Assembly: GCA_008921705.1 (NCBI GenBank)
Contig: VFFE01006710.1
Coordinates: 69,570 to 133,569 of the forward strand
Reading direction: 5' to 3'
DNA: 64,000 nucleotides
Origin: Burhinus oedicnemus
Lineage: Eukaryota > Chordata > Aves > Charadriiformes > Burhinidae
Each line of letters starts with the position of its first letter. Positions within the stretch are counted from its first letter, which is position 1. Positions 10,401-23,400 of the stretch are shown here, piece after piece. Under the pieces are notes generated by a model that saw only the letters and a list, made by a program, of their open reading frames with translations, searched no databases and was not told the DNA's origin. The translations under genes and the position numbers were made by a program.

Positions 10401-13400
10401 GATCTTTTCTGTCGTCTTCAGAATCATGTCCTGCATGTGGGAGAAAAGCCAAGAGAGGCAGCAGAGACCTCCTTCATCCAAACCTGTGAGACAAGGTAGA
10501 CCCAGACAAAGGACCTGTAGGTGACAGAAGAACGAGTAAACTTGTTTTACTAGTGATGAGGAGGAAGGGAGGAAAGAGCATGGAAACACAATGGGAAAGG
10601 AAGGTAGACGGTGGAAAACAAAAGATAAGAGGAGGCACAGAGGAATGTGCATATGGCAGGATGGAGGACAACCGGTGACAAAGAAACAGGAGCAGAAGAA
10701 ACAAGATTGTGGAGAGTAGGACAAATATTCATTAAAAAATAATTCCCAAAGAAGGGTAAGGTGATAGAGAACTGTAGATAGAAACATGGAAATACAGGTG
10801 GTGTGGAGTTTGGTAGTGTGTGGTGGGCTTTTTTTTTAGGAGCATGAAATAGAAAAGAAAAATCTTAGACTAAGCAGTTTAATTTGAACCTCTGTGTCTG
10901 TTGCACAGCTGTGTTTCTGGGGGGAAAATGGTAACTGTTTTGAATGTGTTGGTACTGCAGGCCAATCTGAATTAAAAAATGTACGTAATTTGAGGAGAAG
11001 CGAGACTAAAATATACTCATCTCCATGACTGTGCCTAATGTGAAAAATTTGCTGTTGAAAAGTGCCAGTGTGATGGCAACTGTACTTGTGCAAGCCTATA
11101 CAAAAGGATTCTGTGCAGCAGAAGTGTCTAATTTTTTTTTTATTTGAAAAGGTTTAGTAGTGGCAGGATGAGTTTCAAAAATTTACTTTTAATATACTGT
11201 GAAGGTTAGTGCGGTACCTCTTGATTTATTACCAATTAGCTATGAAATGCATTAGAGCATTTGCGGACAATATGCAAGCTCACATTATTCTATATATTAT
11301 TTATCAGCCTTCTCTTATTACAAATAGATCTGTAATCGGAATGCTTTCTTCCGTAGCGTGAAACCCTGCTTTGTTTTGTGTTTTTTGGTTTGTTTTTTTT
11401 TTTTTTAAAAGAAGAGGGTGAGGAGGGAATCGTGCCTGTGGGCAAGAGTTCAGGTAGATTTTCTTCTATGTGGAACATCTACATTCTTCCGTATTTTTCA
11501 CCAATTGTCGTAAATGTTCTGGTTTGAATTAAATTAGGTGAAGGTGGCAAAATAACTAGAAATAAAATATGTTTTAGGAGTTCATCTGGGATGTATTTTT
11601 TTTAATTCCAAATTTTCAGAGCAGGAAAATGCTTTTTGTGCATTTCTTGCTGCTTGGGATGCTTGACAGGTCAGGTACAGTGTTTGTACTCAAAAAGTAC
11701 CCGATTAGGTTGTGCGGCATTGTGAGTCAGCCACCGACTGTTAGTATTTTCACGTTTTGAAGTGAGAGGTTTCATTCTTCAGCTCTGCTAAACAGCCTGT
11801 GCCGTGGTGTTTAATCATTTCGGTTTCACTGTCAGCTCAAACTGATAGGAGGCTGCTGGGGGCGTCAGCCTTGGCTGCCTCTCCCCCCACCTGTGGTTTG
11901 TGCTGGCACTAATTACTGCAGGGCTGTACCACCAGTCTGGTCCGCGCTCTGGCCCGACTCAAATGAATCCTTAAGAAAGGTGGGTTTATCTCTGTTCTGT
12001 GTGGCTGCAAATACTGACACAGAGGGGAGTCCAGTTCGGGTGGGAAAGGCTAGAAATGCTTCTTACTATTTTTGTTTTGGTTTGATTTAAGCCAGTCATA
12101 GCACAGCACCCTAGGGCTAAGGTAACTTGAGTTGTGCCACAACTACAGAGAGAATGAGAGAGAACTGCAGTGGTGCACCTCTCACAAATTGTGGTGTTCT
12201 GCTCCTGGAAATGAACTTCATTGTTTCCTTTTTTTGCATTATTTCAGTAACTCAGAAAAACTGAGCTACAAGACCTTAGTCCAGAAGTTGTTGAAAAGTC
12301 AGACTTAGTTCATCTATTTTATTAGCACCACTGAATGTGACTTAAATTGTGGCCTTAGCAGTCTGAAAAACAGAACACAACCACAGAAATTACTGAAAAA
12401 AAAATAAACAAGGAAATGCAGGTTTAATACACTAAACTTCTTAGGCTTTCCTACCTGCTCACCTAATATCCTTACCTGCTCAATTCTCCATTTTAATTCT
12501 AGTCAAAAGACATACTCATATTGATGTAAGTGGACAATTCCTGTTGACTACATGTTTCAGGTGACTCAAGTCAAAGGAATTCGAAGAGTGGAGGCATTTG
12601 TCTCTCCAGATCTCCATTTCATGTGATATATAAGTAGCATGTGTCTGCAACTTCCTCTTCTCAGGCAAGTAATGCTGCCTCATGGATGTCAGCCAGATCA
12701 AAAATGGAGGTCACTTTTTTTTTTAGGCTCGTGGCATATCAAGGTTGGCTCCGCTTAGTGCGGAGATTGTCTGCCACTAAAAATCTTTAGAACCTATGAT
12801 GAATAGATGCTTACTGCTCTTGAAACACAAACCTGAAAGATACTGAGTACACCTGTGATAACACTCCAGTCAGTCTTCTGGATGAAACCCTTGGGTTAAA
12901 AAGAATTCTTGGCCCGTAAAGCAGCAACTTGTTGAGCTCTGTGTGTGTATATATACATACAAACAAAAATTAACTTTCAAATAAAATTTCTTCCTGCAGG
13001 GTTAGAGCCTAAACAAAGTTTTCTATCTGCAAGCTCAATGTGGTCTTTGAAAACCGACTGTGAGGTTTTTTTTTTTGTTTAGCATGTAATTACTGACAGT
13101 GATGATTCTGGAAACAACTTAGTTGGCAGTATTGTTGATGAAGAATAGAATATGGTTGGCTCTTCAGCTATTATTCCCCAGGCTGATGTCAATAAATACC
13201 CATTTTAATCAGCAGTAAAGAAACTTTGGCTGGAAAGATATGATGAATGTCAGATCTTGATAATGTGAAGCAACAAAAGAGCTTTTAAAAAGCTTTTCTA
13301 ACCGGCACCAGACTTATCTTTTTGATTATATAAGCAGGATTTCTTCACTGTTGTGTTGTTCAGTGCTAATCATGGAATTACAGATTCACCCTCTTTCATA

Positions 13401-15820
13401 TGCTGTATAGAGTATGCACCAAATGATGTCAAATACATCGGTGGAGGCTGTGGTGGTTATACATGGAAAGGGCTCCTGAGCCAGACCCTGTGTGCCCGCA
13501 AAGAGGAGAATCCTTCCTTCGCTGAAGGCTGTTAGTGCTTTGCTATCAGCCCTTTCCTGCCTTGATCTTCAGGGCAGTTGTCACTAACTCTTCCCACCGC
13601 TGGTCTGTGGCCAGAATTGTGAGCATGCAAGTGTTGCTTTGGGTAGCAATGCTCCCTCTGCCAAGTGTCAGTCCGTACTGCTGCATCAGGCTGCCCAGTG
13701 TAGGGAGTTCCATTGCTGTGCTTGGTTTGAGCTGTAGCTGCCTTGTCCTGACTGTTACTCCTGTTTTTTCCTTTATTTCCCCTTCCCCGCTGAGGTGAGT
13801 GAGCATTAGGAATGTGTGTCAAGAGGTATAGCCTGTGTGCGCTAAAGCCCATATTTACTTTTCAGGATCTCCTTTTAAAATGGTTGTTTGACAAATATGA
13901 CCTAATTAAACTAGCCACTCGTTTCACGAAGTGTCATACCAGTTAAATAAATGAATGCTATGGTAGGCTGAGAATTGCACGGTAAGTTCTTCACTTTTTG
14001 ACAGTGGAAGCATCCAAATTAGTGTTTTCTCTCCTTTACCGGCTATAATGTATTTCTAGAAAGCCTGTTTGTCTCCCTTGCTAAGTTCTGACCCTCTCAG
14101 TTGTTCCACTTGATCACAGCATCCATAATGGTAGGGCTGTACCACACTTCAGTGAATAAATCTGCCTTCATGGATTGATAACTTCAGTGCCACATTGGAT
14201 AGCATTTTCCTCTGTAGGACTGCGTTCAAATTTTCGTGAGATGGAAGCCATGACTGTTCACCCTTAAGAGTGATTATGTAGCAAGCTAGTCTAAAAACTG
14301 CCTTTTATTTATATGTGCTGGAACATCAACATGGGCATACTGAGTGTGACAAAATCTACCTTGCTCCATGTCCTGATTTGTGCCCTGGTCAGTGGTAAGG
14401 GGGAGGTAAAATCAGGACAAGTACAGGACATCTTCACCTGACATCTTCCTATTTTAAAATATAGGAAAACAATGTAGTATTTTATAATACATGATGACTT
14501 AGAGATTCCCAGAGCAGTAACTGGTATATAGACAATTGTGGTTGAGTGTTTGCTGTGACACCTCTTGGTGGTTGCCAGAAATGTAAGTCTGTGTTTTGAC
14601 TTTCCAGTAGAATTCCTTCGTCAGCAGTCGCAGGATGCCCTGCTGTGCTGTTTCATGGATATATCCGTGCATTAAGATGCTACCTCTGTGAATATCCTTA
14701 GGGCTAACCTTTTTTCTCTTACACTGAGAAGTACTCAGCAGTCTCTATGTTCTTAAAGATGTTAATGATAAATAGGAAATAAAATATGACACATTGTTAG
14801 GAAGGGCTGCGGTGAAATTTGTCTTCGCTTGTTTCACTTAAAATATTTTTGTGTTCTAAAAAACTACGATATGTTTCCTGACAAATTTTTCTGTAAATAA
14901 GAGTGCTGATGAGGAGTGCACAGCCAGAAATCACCATGTATTTATATGTTGTATGTCCACGTTAGGGTAATAAAGCAATTTAGTATCTCAAAAGTTCATT
15001 GTGTCTTGGAACGCTGATTATTAACATTGTACGGATAGGCTTTAAGTACAGTTTTTTCTTATTATAATTAAAAATGCTGAATCAAATGAGGCTGTCATGA
15101 TTGTTACTGGTCTTGCAGCTTTCCAATAAGTTCTATAATACCACTTCGTAGTATTTCATACAAAGATGAGGTAACAGCTAAGGTAATAAACATTCCTAGA
15201 GACTTTTATAAGACTACATTTTATTCATTTGGCTGATGAGAAGGTAGTTTTTGCTATTGTATAAAATAAATGCTTTTTAAAAAATGTTGATACTGTTTGT
15301 TCTCCCTGTTTTAGAAAGCTTCATACTTACTGTAAATAAACATGGATTTTTACAGGTCTTGGGCATTTTAATTTCTTAATGTTTTTCAGCTCTTCCAATG
15401 GATATCAGATTCTGTCTCTTCCAGATTTTTCTCAGCTGTTGGCACCTTCTTAAGCAGTATAAGAACTTTGATCCTAGTCATCCTCTGCCCTGTGTGTTTC
15501 TAATGCTCTGAATGTTAAGATATCTCTAATCATGCAGATACTGGATAAAGCTAACATCTACCAAAAAGATTTCCGTTATCGGCACCTTCATACTTCATTT
15601 GCTTTTTACTTTCTTTTCTTTTCTTTTTCTGTCTCTTCATGCTAATCATTATCTGGCTATGAAAGGATGTCGGCTCATCATTGGGGGAAGGCTTTTGCGA
15701 AAAGGTGGGTTTTGCGTTGTGTTCCAAATATAGTTGGTCTTAGGCTCAGTCCTTCCTTCACAGTAAGGTCTCTCACAAATTGAGATGTTTTATCCCACAG
15801 GGTGGGGGGGAGGAGAATGC

Positions 15821-15844
15821 TTTTTTTTTTTTTTTTTTTTTTTT
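15821..15844. repeat. Poly-T run, 24 bases
   Basis: Twenty-four T in a row within intron 1, preceded by a G-rich patch. It could be the tail of a minus-strand retroposed copy, but nothing recognisable follows it, so it is called only as a simple repeat. Confidence 0.9.
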
Positions 15845-18619
15845 AGTGAGAGAGGTGGTCTCGGCTTTAAAAATGGATAGTTTTTTAGAGAACCCTCCTA
15901 TGTGCAAAACTCCCCCTCTTTAAAGTATTTAAAGATTTTGAAATAGAACCTGATGCATGCCGAGGTATGGAAGAAAGTGCTGTCTTGTCATGAGTGGATT
16001 TCAGGAGACTTTTCTTTTAAAAGAGATGGTGACTCTGGCTAGCCTGAAGCCACACAAAGTATCCAGTCACACAGAGTATCACACAGAGTATCCAATCTCC
16101 TTGCTTTGGTTCCCAATGTGCAGCATAATTGTCTTCCTTTGTGTGAAGACAGGTATTTTTGGGAGTCCCTCAGCCATGGTGTCATGAATGGGTGTTACCC
16201 TTACACAGGACACACTTCCAGGAGATAGAGCTCACCTACCACAATGTATGGAAAATTACTACAAATAAACACATGCTTGTTTTAAATCTTCTGGTTTTAA
16301 GACAAACCCCCTTTCTTATTGAAGCCATATAGATGTGGACCTGGGAGAGAAGCCTGAAACTGAACAGAATCTTTGGGGGTCAGGGAGTGAGGGAAGCAAA
16401 ATCTGCAGAGCTGAGGGTCTGCTTGGGAAAAGACAAATGCCCTGCATCTCAGTTGAGAGCAGAGGATGCTACTGCTATTTCTCCAGGCTGAGATTGGAGC
16501 TCTTAATCTGTGGTGATGGTTTTGTTGCATCAAAGTAGCTCCTGAGGAAACTGCCCTGGGAAGTAGCTGAGTACAGCCAAATGCTATACAAGCCAGTGCC
16601 TGACCTGAACTTTTCCTGGACCATCTATGTTTTTACTTCTTTGCCTATACCATTTAGCTTCCCATCTACCTATCGTGGCTTCTTGAAAATGGTTTGGGTG
16701 GGAGAAACACTTTTACTCTTTTGAGTTTATGCGCTCTAGTATTGTACACTACCAAGCCCTCTTCTTTCTTCATTTCCATAAGCAAAAGAAAATCCATGTT
16801 GAAACTGGGAAGCTGTTTTCTGAAGTTTTTTAGAAAGCTTGTGTTCTGTTCAATATAATAATCTTGTATTTGACAGGGGAAGGGCTTGCTGATAGATTTA
16901 CTTAAAGTGAAATAAAGTCCAAATTAGATGTGCTTGCAAATGGGCAGGTTTCTACAGAGCAAAACACGGATATGAGCAAGTCGGTTGTAGAGAACTAAAC
17001 TGCTCAGGAACGCACAGCTTCACATTCAAAAACCACAGCTGAAAAAGATCACTTTCTTGAAAAGAAATAATCTGGGTTAGGGTGGAAATGCAAACCTCCG
17101 TACAAGGAGATTGTCTTAAATTTATCAATGCTAGTCCAAATAAGTTCACAGCTGTTAATTCCTCCCTTTAAGTGTAAAGCTAGAAAGCATGAAAAATTCA
17201 TAGGACACAAGAAGTCATTCCTCAGAAGAGGACAGTGAAGCTCTCAAGATAATGTTAACTGAGGTGGTTTACTATGTGGAATAGAATTTGTTAGTGTAAC
17301 ATAACCTTTCTTTTACCTAATATTGTTTATATAAAGTAGGATATGAGTAAGATCAGTTCTGAATAACCTGTGCACGGATTCTCTGGTTTGGGAATACATG
17401 GTACCTGATGCCCATGTCTCAACTGCCTCATAAGCTAGCTAAGGTCTAATACAGTCTATTAGGTCAGGCACAGAACAGCACAGATGCAGATACTCTGTTT
17501 TCAGAGTCAGCTGTGTGGTTCAAAGGCAACCTCCTTGTTGAATGTGTCTACTGGGGGGGCCTAAGCTAATGAGCCCTGCTCAGAGACAGGCTGGCTCTTG
17601 CTGAAGCCAGCTTGTGTGCCTGTGCCACGTGCCCGGGTGTGAAAGGGCTATAGTCTAAATACTTCTGACATACTTCTTTTTCTGAGGTAGGTTATCAATT
17701 CAGTGTAGTGCAATGTAAGTAGTACAGTTGTATTCCTGGGATGCTGCACTTGAAGTAAAAGTGAGCCGCCTTCTAATATATCCAAGAAATATCCTTGTTG
17801 CCCTGTACAGAACATCCTAGTTCCCAGTTGCTGGGGGTAGCAACGTAGGAGGATGTTGATATCTAGCATCAGCAGTTGCTGCTTTTTTCTAGCTGGTCTG
17901 AATAACTTGATGCTTGAAGGTACCAAAGGAGCTGACAGAGAAGTTCTCTGCGTTGTGTGCTGCAGGGTTTGTTAGAAGTCAAAGTTCAGGGAAGTATGGA
18001 GGATTTGCATTGCTGTGCCAGTATATACAGGGGTAAATAAGATGGCCTGAACAACCAGCACCAGCCTGGCGTTAAGGGCATGCAAAATAGTGAAATTGCG
18101 GATACAGGATTTCACTGGCTTTAGTAGTTCCTTCAGCTGGGCAACTGGTCTTGTCCTTCCTCTCCTTGAGAATTATTGATTGATAAACAGTTACCCAGTT
18201 GTCATAGGTCTTGAGGTATTAGTGAGAACAAGAAATTGTTATCAAGCATTGAATTTTTACTGGATCTTGCTATGGATGTGCTTCTTGTTCCTGTGTCATT
18301 TATTAGTGGTTTGGAAGAAGTGTATACTACTGCTCCTGAAAACTAGGATAAAGATTGCTTGAATATTACATAGGACAGGATGGGCCAAACTTTGAGAACA
18401 TGTAATAACCTGCATGTAAGGAAACTCTGCGTTTCACTTCAGCCAAACGTGAGATCACATGTGTAAGGAACCAGGAATGAAAGTCATTATGTGTGGTAAG
18501 GGAGTGGGAAGCAATAATTCTTAAGAAGAGTTAAGGTCAGTGTTGGGTGGTCAGATAGAGATGGTCTTCTGCCAAGAAGGGCTAGTTTGGTCCACGTAAA
18601 ATCAGTGCAGTGTTGAACA

Positions 18620-19070
18620 GAAGATGCAATCTCTGTGTTTAGTCCTACTGCACCTACTGTTGGTATGGCATGTCCAGTTCTAGCATGAGCCCCGCAAAAA
18701 GATGTTGGAAAAATAGGAGAGGGTTCTGAAAAGAACTATGAGAAATGTTTCCTTGTCTTTAATCATTTTTACAGCAGCCTGTTTAGGGAGTTCAATATAT
18801 ATACAACTTATTAAAGTGAAGGAGTAATGTGATCATAGTAATTAAGTACCTATATGGGAAGTACAAATCTAGTGACAAACCAGTAGTCGGGCAGTAAGGA
18901 GAAGCTAAAGCCAGTTTGATACTAAAACATTATATGCGGCACTGTCTAGGGGAGGATGGGTTAAATAGTAACTATTGAAAGAATTTTCTAAGAATTGCCG
19001 TAGGCTACTATCAGTAGTATTTCTTAAATGAATGTGTTTTTAAAAATAATTTGATCACAGCTGTCGCGCT
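18620..19070 (+). repeat. CR1/L3-type LINE relic, 3' part of ORF2, sense
   Basis: The stretch 'aaaagatgttggaaaaatag' followed by 'gagagggttctgaaaagaac' and, further on, 'aattaagtacctatatggga' reproduces the end of ORF2 of L3/CR1 elements (the 'fekvQR.a' and 'YKYL.G' region) in the expected order. It is heavily mutated and without an open frame. Orientation is the same as MARK3. Recognised from memory of the consensus. Confidence 0.7.
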
Positions 19071-20256
19071 CAAATTAACAAACCAAGGAACTTAAGATGC
19101 CAGAGTATATGGTCACAAGGTTACGTCAGGTTATTAAACACAGTGTGAAACTTGCCTATTGTCATGCAAGCATGGATTTGTTCATTTGTGCCTGTACCAT
19201 GGTTGCTAGCTCTTGAATTATGATTTCACATCCTTATGCTACAGTGATTTTCAGGCTGAGTGTTGCTGTATGCCAGATTTTCGGTTGTCCCCATTGGGTT
19301 TCAGCAAGTGTAGTAGTAGGAGAAGAGCAAGATCTGGGATTTCTGGGATGACTGTGAATTTAGCATGTCATCTTCTGTGTAGCCAGACATTTGCTTCACG
19401 TTTGCAGACTACTGAGCATTTCTAACTAATACTTTAATTAGTGAAGTTGGTGTATAGACCTCAACCATGAGTTAAGAACTAAGGGACAGGAGGGGACCTG
19501 CTCTGTCATAAACAGGCTATCAAGAAATGAGAAAGATTTTAATGTTACCTTAACCATGTGATCTAATGAATAAAGACTATTATAGGTATGATATATACCC
19601 ATTCATTTTTACAATTAGTAGCTGTTCAGGGAAACTGAGTGAAAGGAACTTAACAGATTGCAGGCAGTATTTCAGATCTCTGTAACTGGTGCTCAGCCTA
19701 TTAGTATCTGAGGTTTCTATACATTAGGTAAGATTTCTTCCCTTGTTTTTCAGGCCTTCCTGGGTATGAGGTTTTGTAGGAACAGGAGTCTCATACAAAA
19801 GAAAAAAAACCCTTTTATTGTTTTTATCAGTAGTATCAAACTGTCCAATAAGGTGTGCGTGCTTTTAGAAAAGCTTTGTTTGTATCTCCTTTCCAAAGGC
19901 TTTCCTGCTGTAGATAGGCACAGTAATGCAAATGGGAAATAACATCAGATACCTCCATGGTCCATTACTGATTCGTCAGTCCACGTAGGTTACTTAAAAA
20001 TGCTCAACTGTTGCTGCAGTTCAGGTGGTGTTCCACTCGGTCTTTACTGGGTGATGAAATGGATATTGTGTTATGAACTGGGAGCCTCTTTATTGTCCCT
20101 GTCAGAGCAAAGTTCAACGTGAATCTGAAGTTCAAGTTGGATCCTTTGAAGCTTTCTTCAAAGGAGTTGCTAATGTTTTTGAATGTTGTACACTTCTCAT
20201 CATTAATGTGTTTTGTCTTTATTTCTCAGCCTTATCTGTGTATGTTTTTATTGCAG

Positions 20257-20448
20257 CACACGTCCCATGGAGATGGACGGCAGGAAGTTTCCTCTCGAAG
20301 TGGGCGCTCTGGAGCTCGCTGCAGGAACTCTATAGCTTCCTGCGCAGATGAGCAGCCGCATATTGGAAATTACAGACTCCTTAAAACGATTGGAAAGGGG
20401 AATTTTGCAAAAGTAAAACTGGCAAGGCACATCCTAACTGGCAGAGAG
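20257..20448 (+). CDS. MARK3: MARK3 coding exon 2 (header and glycine loop)
   Basis: Encodes residues 18-81: [11 protein letters not shown], then a Ser/Arg-rich stretch, [20 protein letters not shown], and the ATP-binding glycine-rich loop [11 protein letters not shown]. The exon is 192 bases with phase 0 at both ends (acceptor ttgcag|CAC, donor GAG|gtaaag). Compared with mammalian MARK3 from memory, the only clear differences lie in the flexible header (VSSRSGRS here). The kinase domain begins at about residue 56. Confidence 0.97.
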
Positions 20449-23400
20449 GTAAAGTGGTATGTGTGTAAACAGTAGTGAATTGCAGTAGGTGTGAAGGTTC
20501 TCTTAGAATAGCATCATCGAAGTCTGTGAACATTTAGCACATTTTACTAGAGATACTGCCACTGATGTAGCAAAAACCAGAAATGGTAAACTGTATTTTT
20601 TTTTTTTAGTAATGATTACAAAACAATTTATCTTGAAAATAGTCTCTTAAATTTGTATTTTTGACAAGTCCCCGTCTGAATTGGGTTCAAGTTTGGTACT
20701 AGAATTCTCTGCTAAATCCTCCATTCCCAAAAAAGAGCTCAATATATAGCAATTAAATAAGCTTGCTGGAAAGACTGCCTCTTGGTGTCTCTATACCGCA
20801 CAGTGCGGTGCTGTATTGGAGGGGAAGTCAGGAATGAGAACTAATATATCTTCTTGACTGTGGTCTGAGTAGCCCAAATGCAGTATTTTCTTGCCAAAGC
20901 AATGTATCTCCCAGGAGTTCTGCTAGTGTTTGCAGTGCTGGCCAGCCTCGGGAAGACACTGCAGTTTGTTTGGAGCCGGTTTGTGTGTCTCTTGCTTAGG
21001 GTTGTGTGGTGTAGACAAGCTTTCTCTTGTATCTCTTCATGGTGTCTAACTCAGCTCTATAATTAGTTTCTGCATGCCATTACAATGGAATTAATAACTT
21101 GCACTTAACGATGGTTCTGATTTGGTTAGCTATAGTCCTGTTTGCTTGTTACAAGGTGTTTCTTGGTGCTGTTTTATTAATAGCAACTCTTGTGTACTGA
21201 AAGAGGAAGAAACACCTTGTTGTCTTTTTCCTGCCAAACCTGTCTAATGAAGTAAATGTTTGCTGATACCGGCAAGGACTTTTAGAAAGCTGTGTGGCTG
21301 GCTGCAGCACTTTAAGGGAATTTCTTTTTTTCTGAGCTAATATGGAGTTCAGTAGTACTAGGAGGAACAGAGGGGACATAATTTTGAGAGTTGTTAGGAG
21401 GGATTTTTTTTTTTTTTTTTAAGCTGACAGTTCCAGTGATCACCTGTTGTCTTCTGGAGTTAAAGTTAGTGCATATTTGTAGACAATTTTTGGTTAATTG
21501 CTTTCCAGTTGAGATCCCTCCTCTTTTTACTGATACTTAACACAGAAAATGCAAGTACTTGGTCAGTATTTCTTTGCTATTGTTAAAGGTATAGGATTTG
21601 GAGATAGGTATCATGTGGCACACATTGCTTTGCTAAAATTGAATTACACTTTCTTTTACTTGCATATAACTGTGTGTTGACCTCTGGTTCATTATTTTTG
21701 TTTGAAATTTCAACGAATAAAGTGATGGTGTAAAATCTTTGGCCAAATTTGCAAAGGTTTAAGTACTAAGTTTCTTTAACTCTCATGGAATAGATGTCAT
21801 TGAATCAATTCAGAGCATAAATACGTTCCGGGACATGGCCATTGGTCCTGGTTACCTGGAATGAGTGGCATTCCTTTGAAGGGAACGATTAAGCTAGTTT
21901 TCTACAAATATCTTGAAGGTATTTTAAACTTTTTTTTTTTCTTTGTAAGAGAGATGAGTAAAAGTTTCTCTTCTTGCTCGGTGATCTATACAGCATTGAT
22001 AATTACATATTTTAGATGTGCGTCACCAGAATTCGTCACAATATTCTGGATAACAATTTCCCAAGTGTCATTAATTCACCCTTGCCCTTACAGAAGTATT
22101 TATCCAATCAGTCTTTAGATTGTACTAACCTTTTTCATGGCTGTGACATTGATGGTTTTTTGGTTGTGATCAGCAACAGCACCTTGTACTTTGTTGAATC
22201 TCACTTTCTTTGCTAACTCATCTCCAAGGTTGTTTATATCAGTTTTCCATTGTATTTGATGGTACCTCTTAACTCCTTCAACAGACTTAATCATTGTGGT
22301 TTGACTTCCTGTGCCAAGGCCACTGATACAGATACTAAACAAGATTGGTCCCAAGTCTTGTCCTTGAAAAACTCCTGATATCTCTTTAGCCATTTCTTTA
22401 ATTAAAAAAGCTCTGTGCACATTTCAGTTTATCTAGTTCAATAATTTCCATGCATCCTCCTAGATGAGGCTTTGCAATAGTCCAGATAGTCATATCTTGT
22501 GTGTTTCCATAGGGCACAATTAACTGTAGGAAAATATGTTGCATTTAACCCTTCTGTCTGCTTCCCTATTTTTCTTCCCTGCAAGTTTTGAGCTCAAGAA
22601 TTTTGTGGTAAATGGCTCTACTAAGGGGAAAAAAAGAAGTCTGATAATTTGTAAACCTGTGCTGCCATTTTGTTCTTGATAGGTGTTAGAAATCTGTGCT
22701 ACAAGAATGCTTTTTTTTTTTGGTCTTTAAACCTGCCACTCTTAATAATTTTGGGATAACGTTCTCAGTCTGGCCTCAGCCAGATGGCTCTCATGTTCCT
22801 GAATTTGTGATTTCCTGCTTTACACACTCATTCCTGCTTGTCCTGTCTTTGTTCCTATTCTTTTTTCCATCTTATGTACCGAAACTAAAATAAAACGCTT
22901 AGTTTTGGGAGTCACGCTTCAATGACTTTTCATCCCTACTGTATACTTGCTGTATTTGAACCCTACTTACCTTCTCCTTGTTATCTATGTGGCTATTCTT
23001 AATGTCCTTTTAAGTGTCCGGTTCAGTTTATGGCAATTCCTTCTCTGCGCTGATTAACTTCTAAATCATGCAACAGATCAGCACTTTTCTGTCACTTCTT
23101 GGAGGGAGGAGGTGTTTGTTCAAGCATTCTTTTAGACCTCCGTGCATCTGGAGTCCTTCCCTATAATTTTCCTGTTGCTTGAGACACAGATTTCGTTTTT
23201 CCAACTGGAGTAAGTTCCAGGACTGTCTTTGATTTCTATCTTCGTTGTGTCTGCAGGATGTATGATGAGAGCCCAGCCTCAAATTACAGAAAGGGAGAAA
23301 CGTTTGGCCCTTTGGGGGGTGATCAGAACATCAGCCTAACTTGAGTGGGTTAAATTGTCCTGCCAAGGAGTGTGTGGCCTTCTGCTCACTGCAGAGGTAT

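Larger units (their letters stand above)
7469..20256 (+). other. MARK3 intron 1 (12.8 kb)
   Basis: The first 150 bases are still CpG-rich. The rest is AT-rich, with a 24-T run at 15821-15844 and a LINE relic at 18620-19070. Acceptor at the 3' end: ttattgcag. No alternative exon or nested gene could be supported. First introns of this kind often hold enhancers, which cannot be recognised by eye. Confidence 0.85.

Noticed and set aside
10398..10787. 129-codon minus-strand frame rich in Leu, Ser, Phe and Cys
   Set aside because: Translation of a purine-rich plus strand gives such composition; no motif, start context or splice support.
20073..20475. Open frames extending exon 2 upstream into intron 1 and downstream past the donor
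   Set aside because: Similarity to MARK3 stops exactly at the AG and GT splice sites; the extensions are intron.
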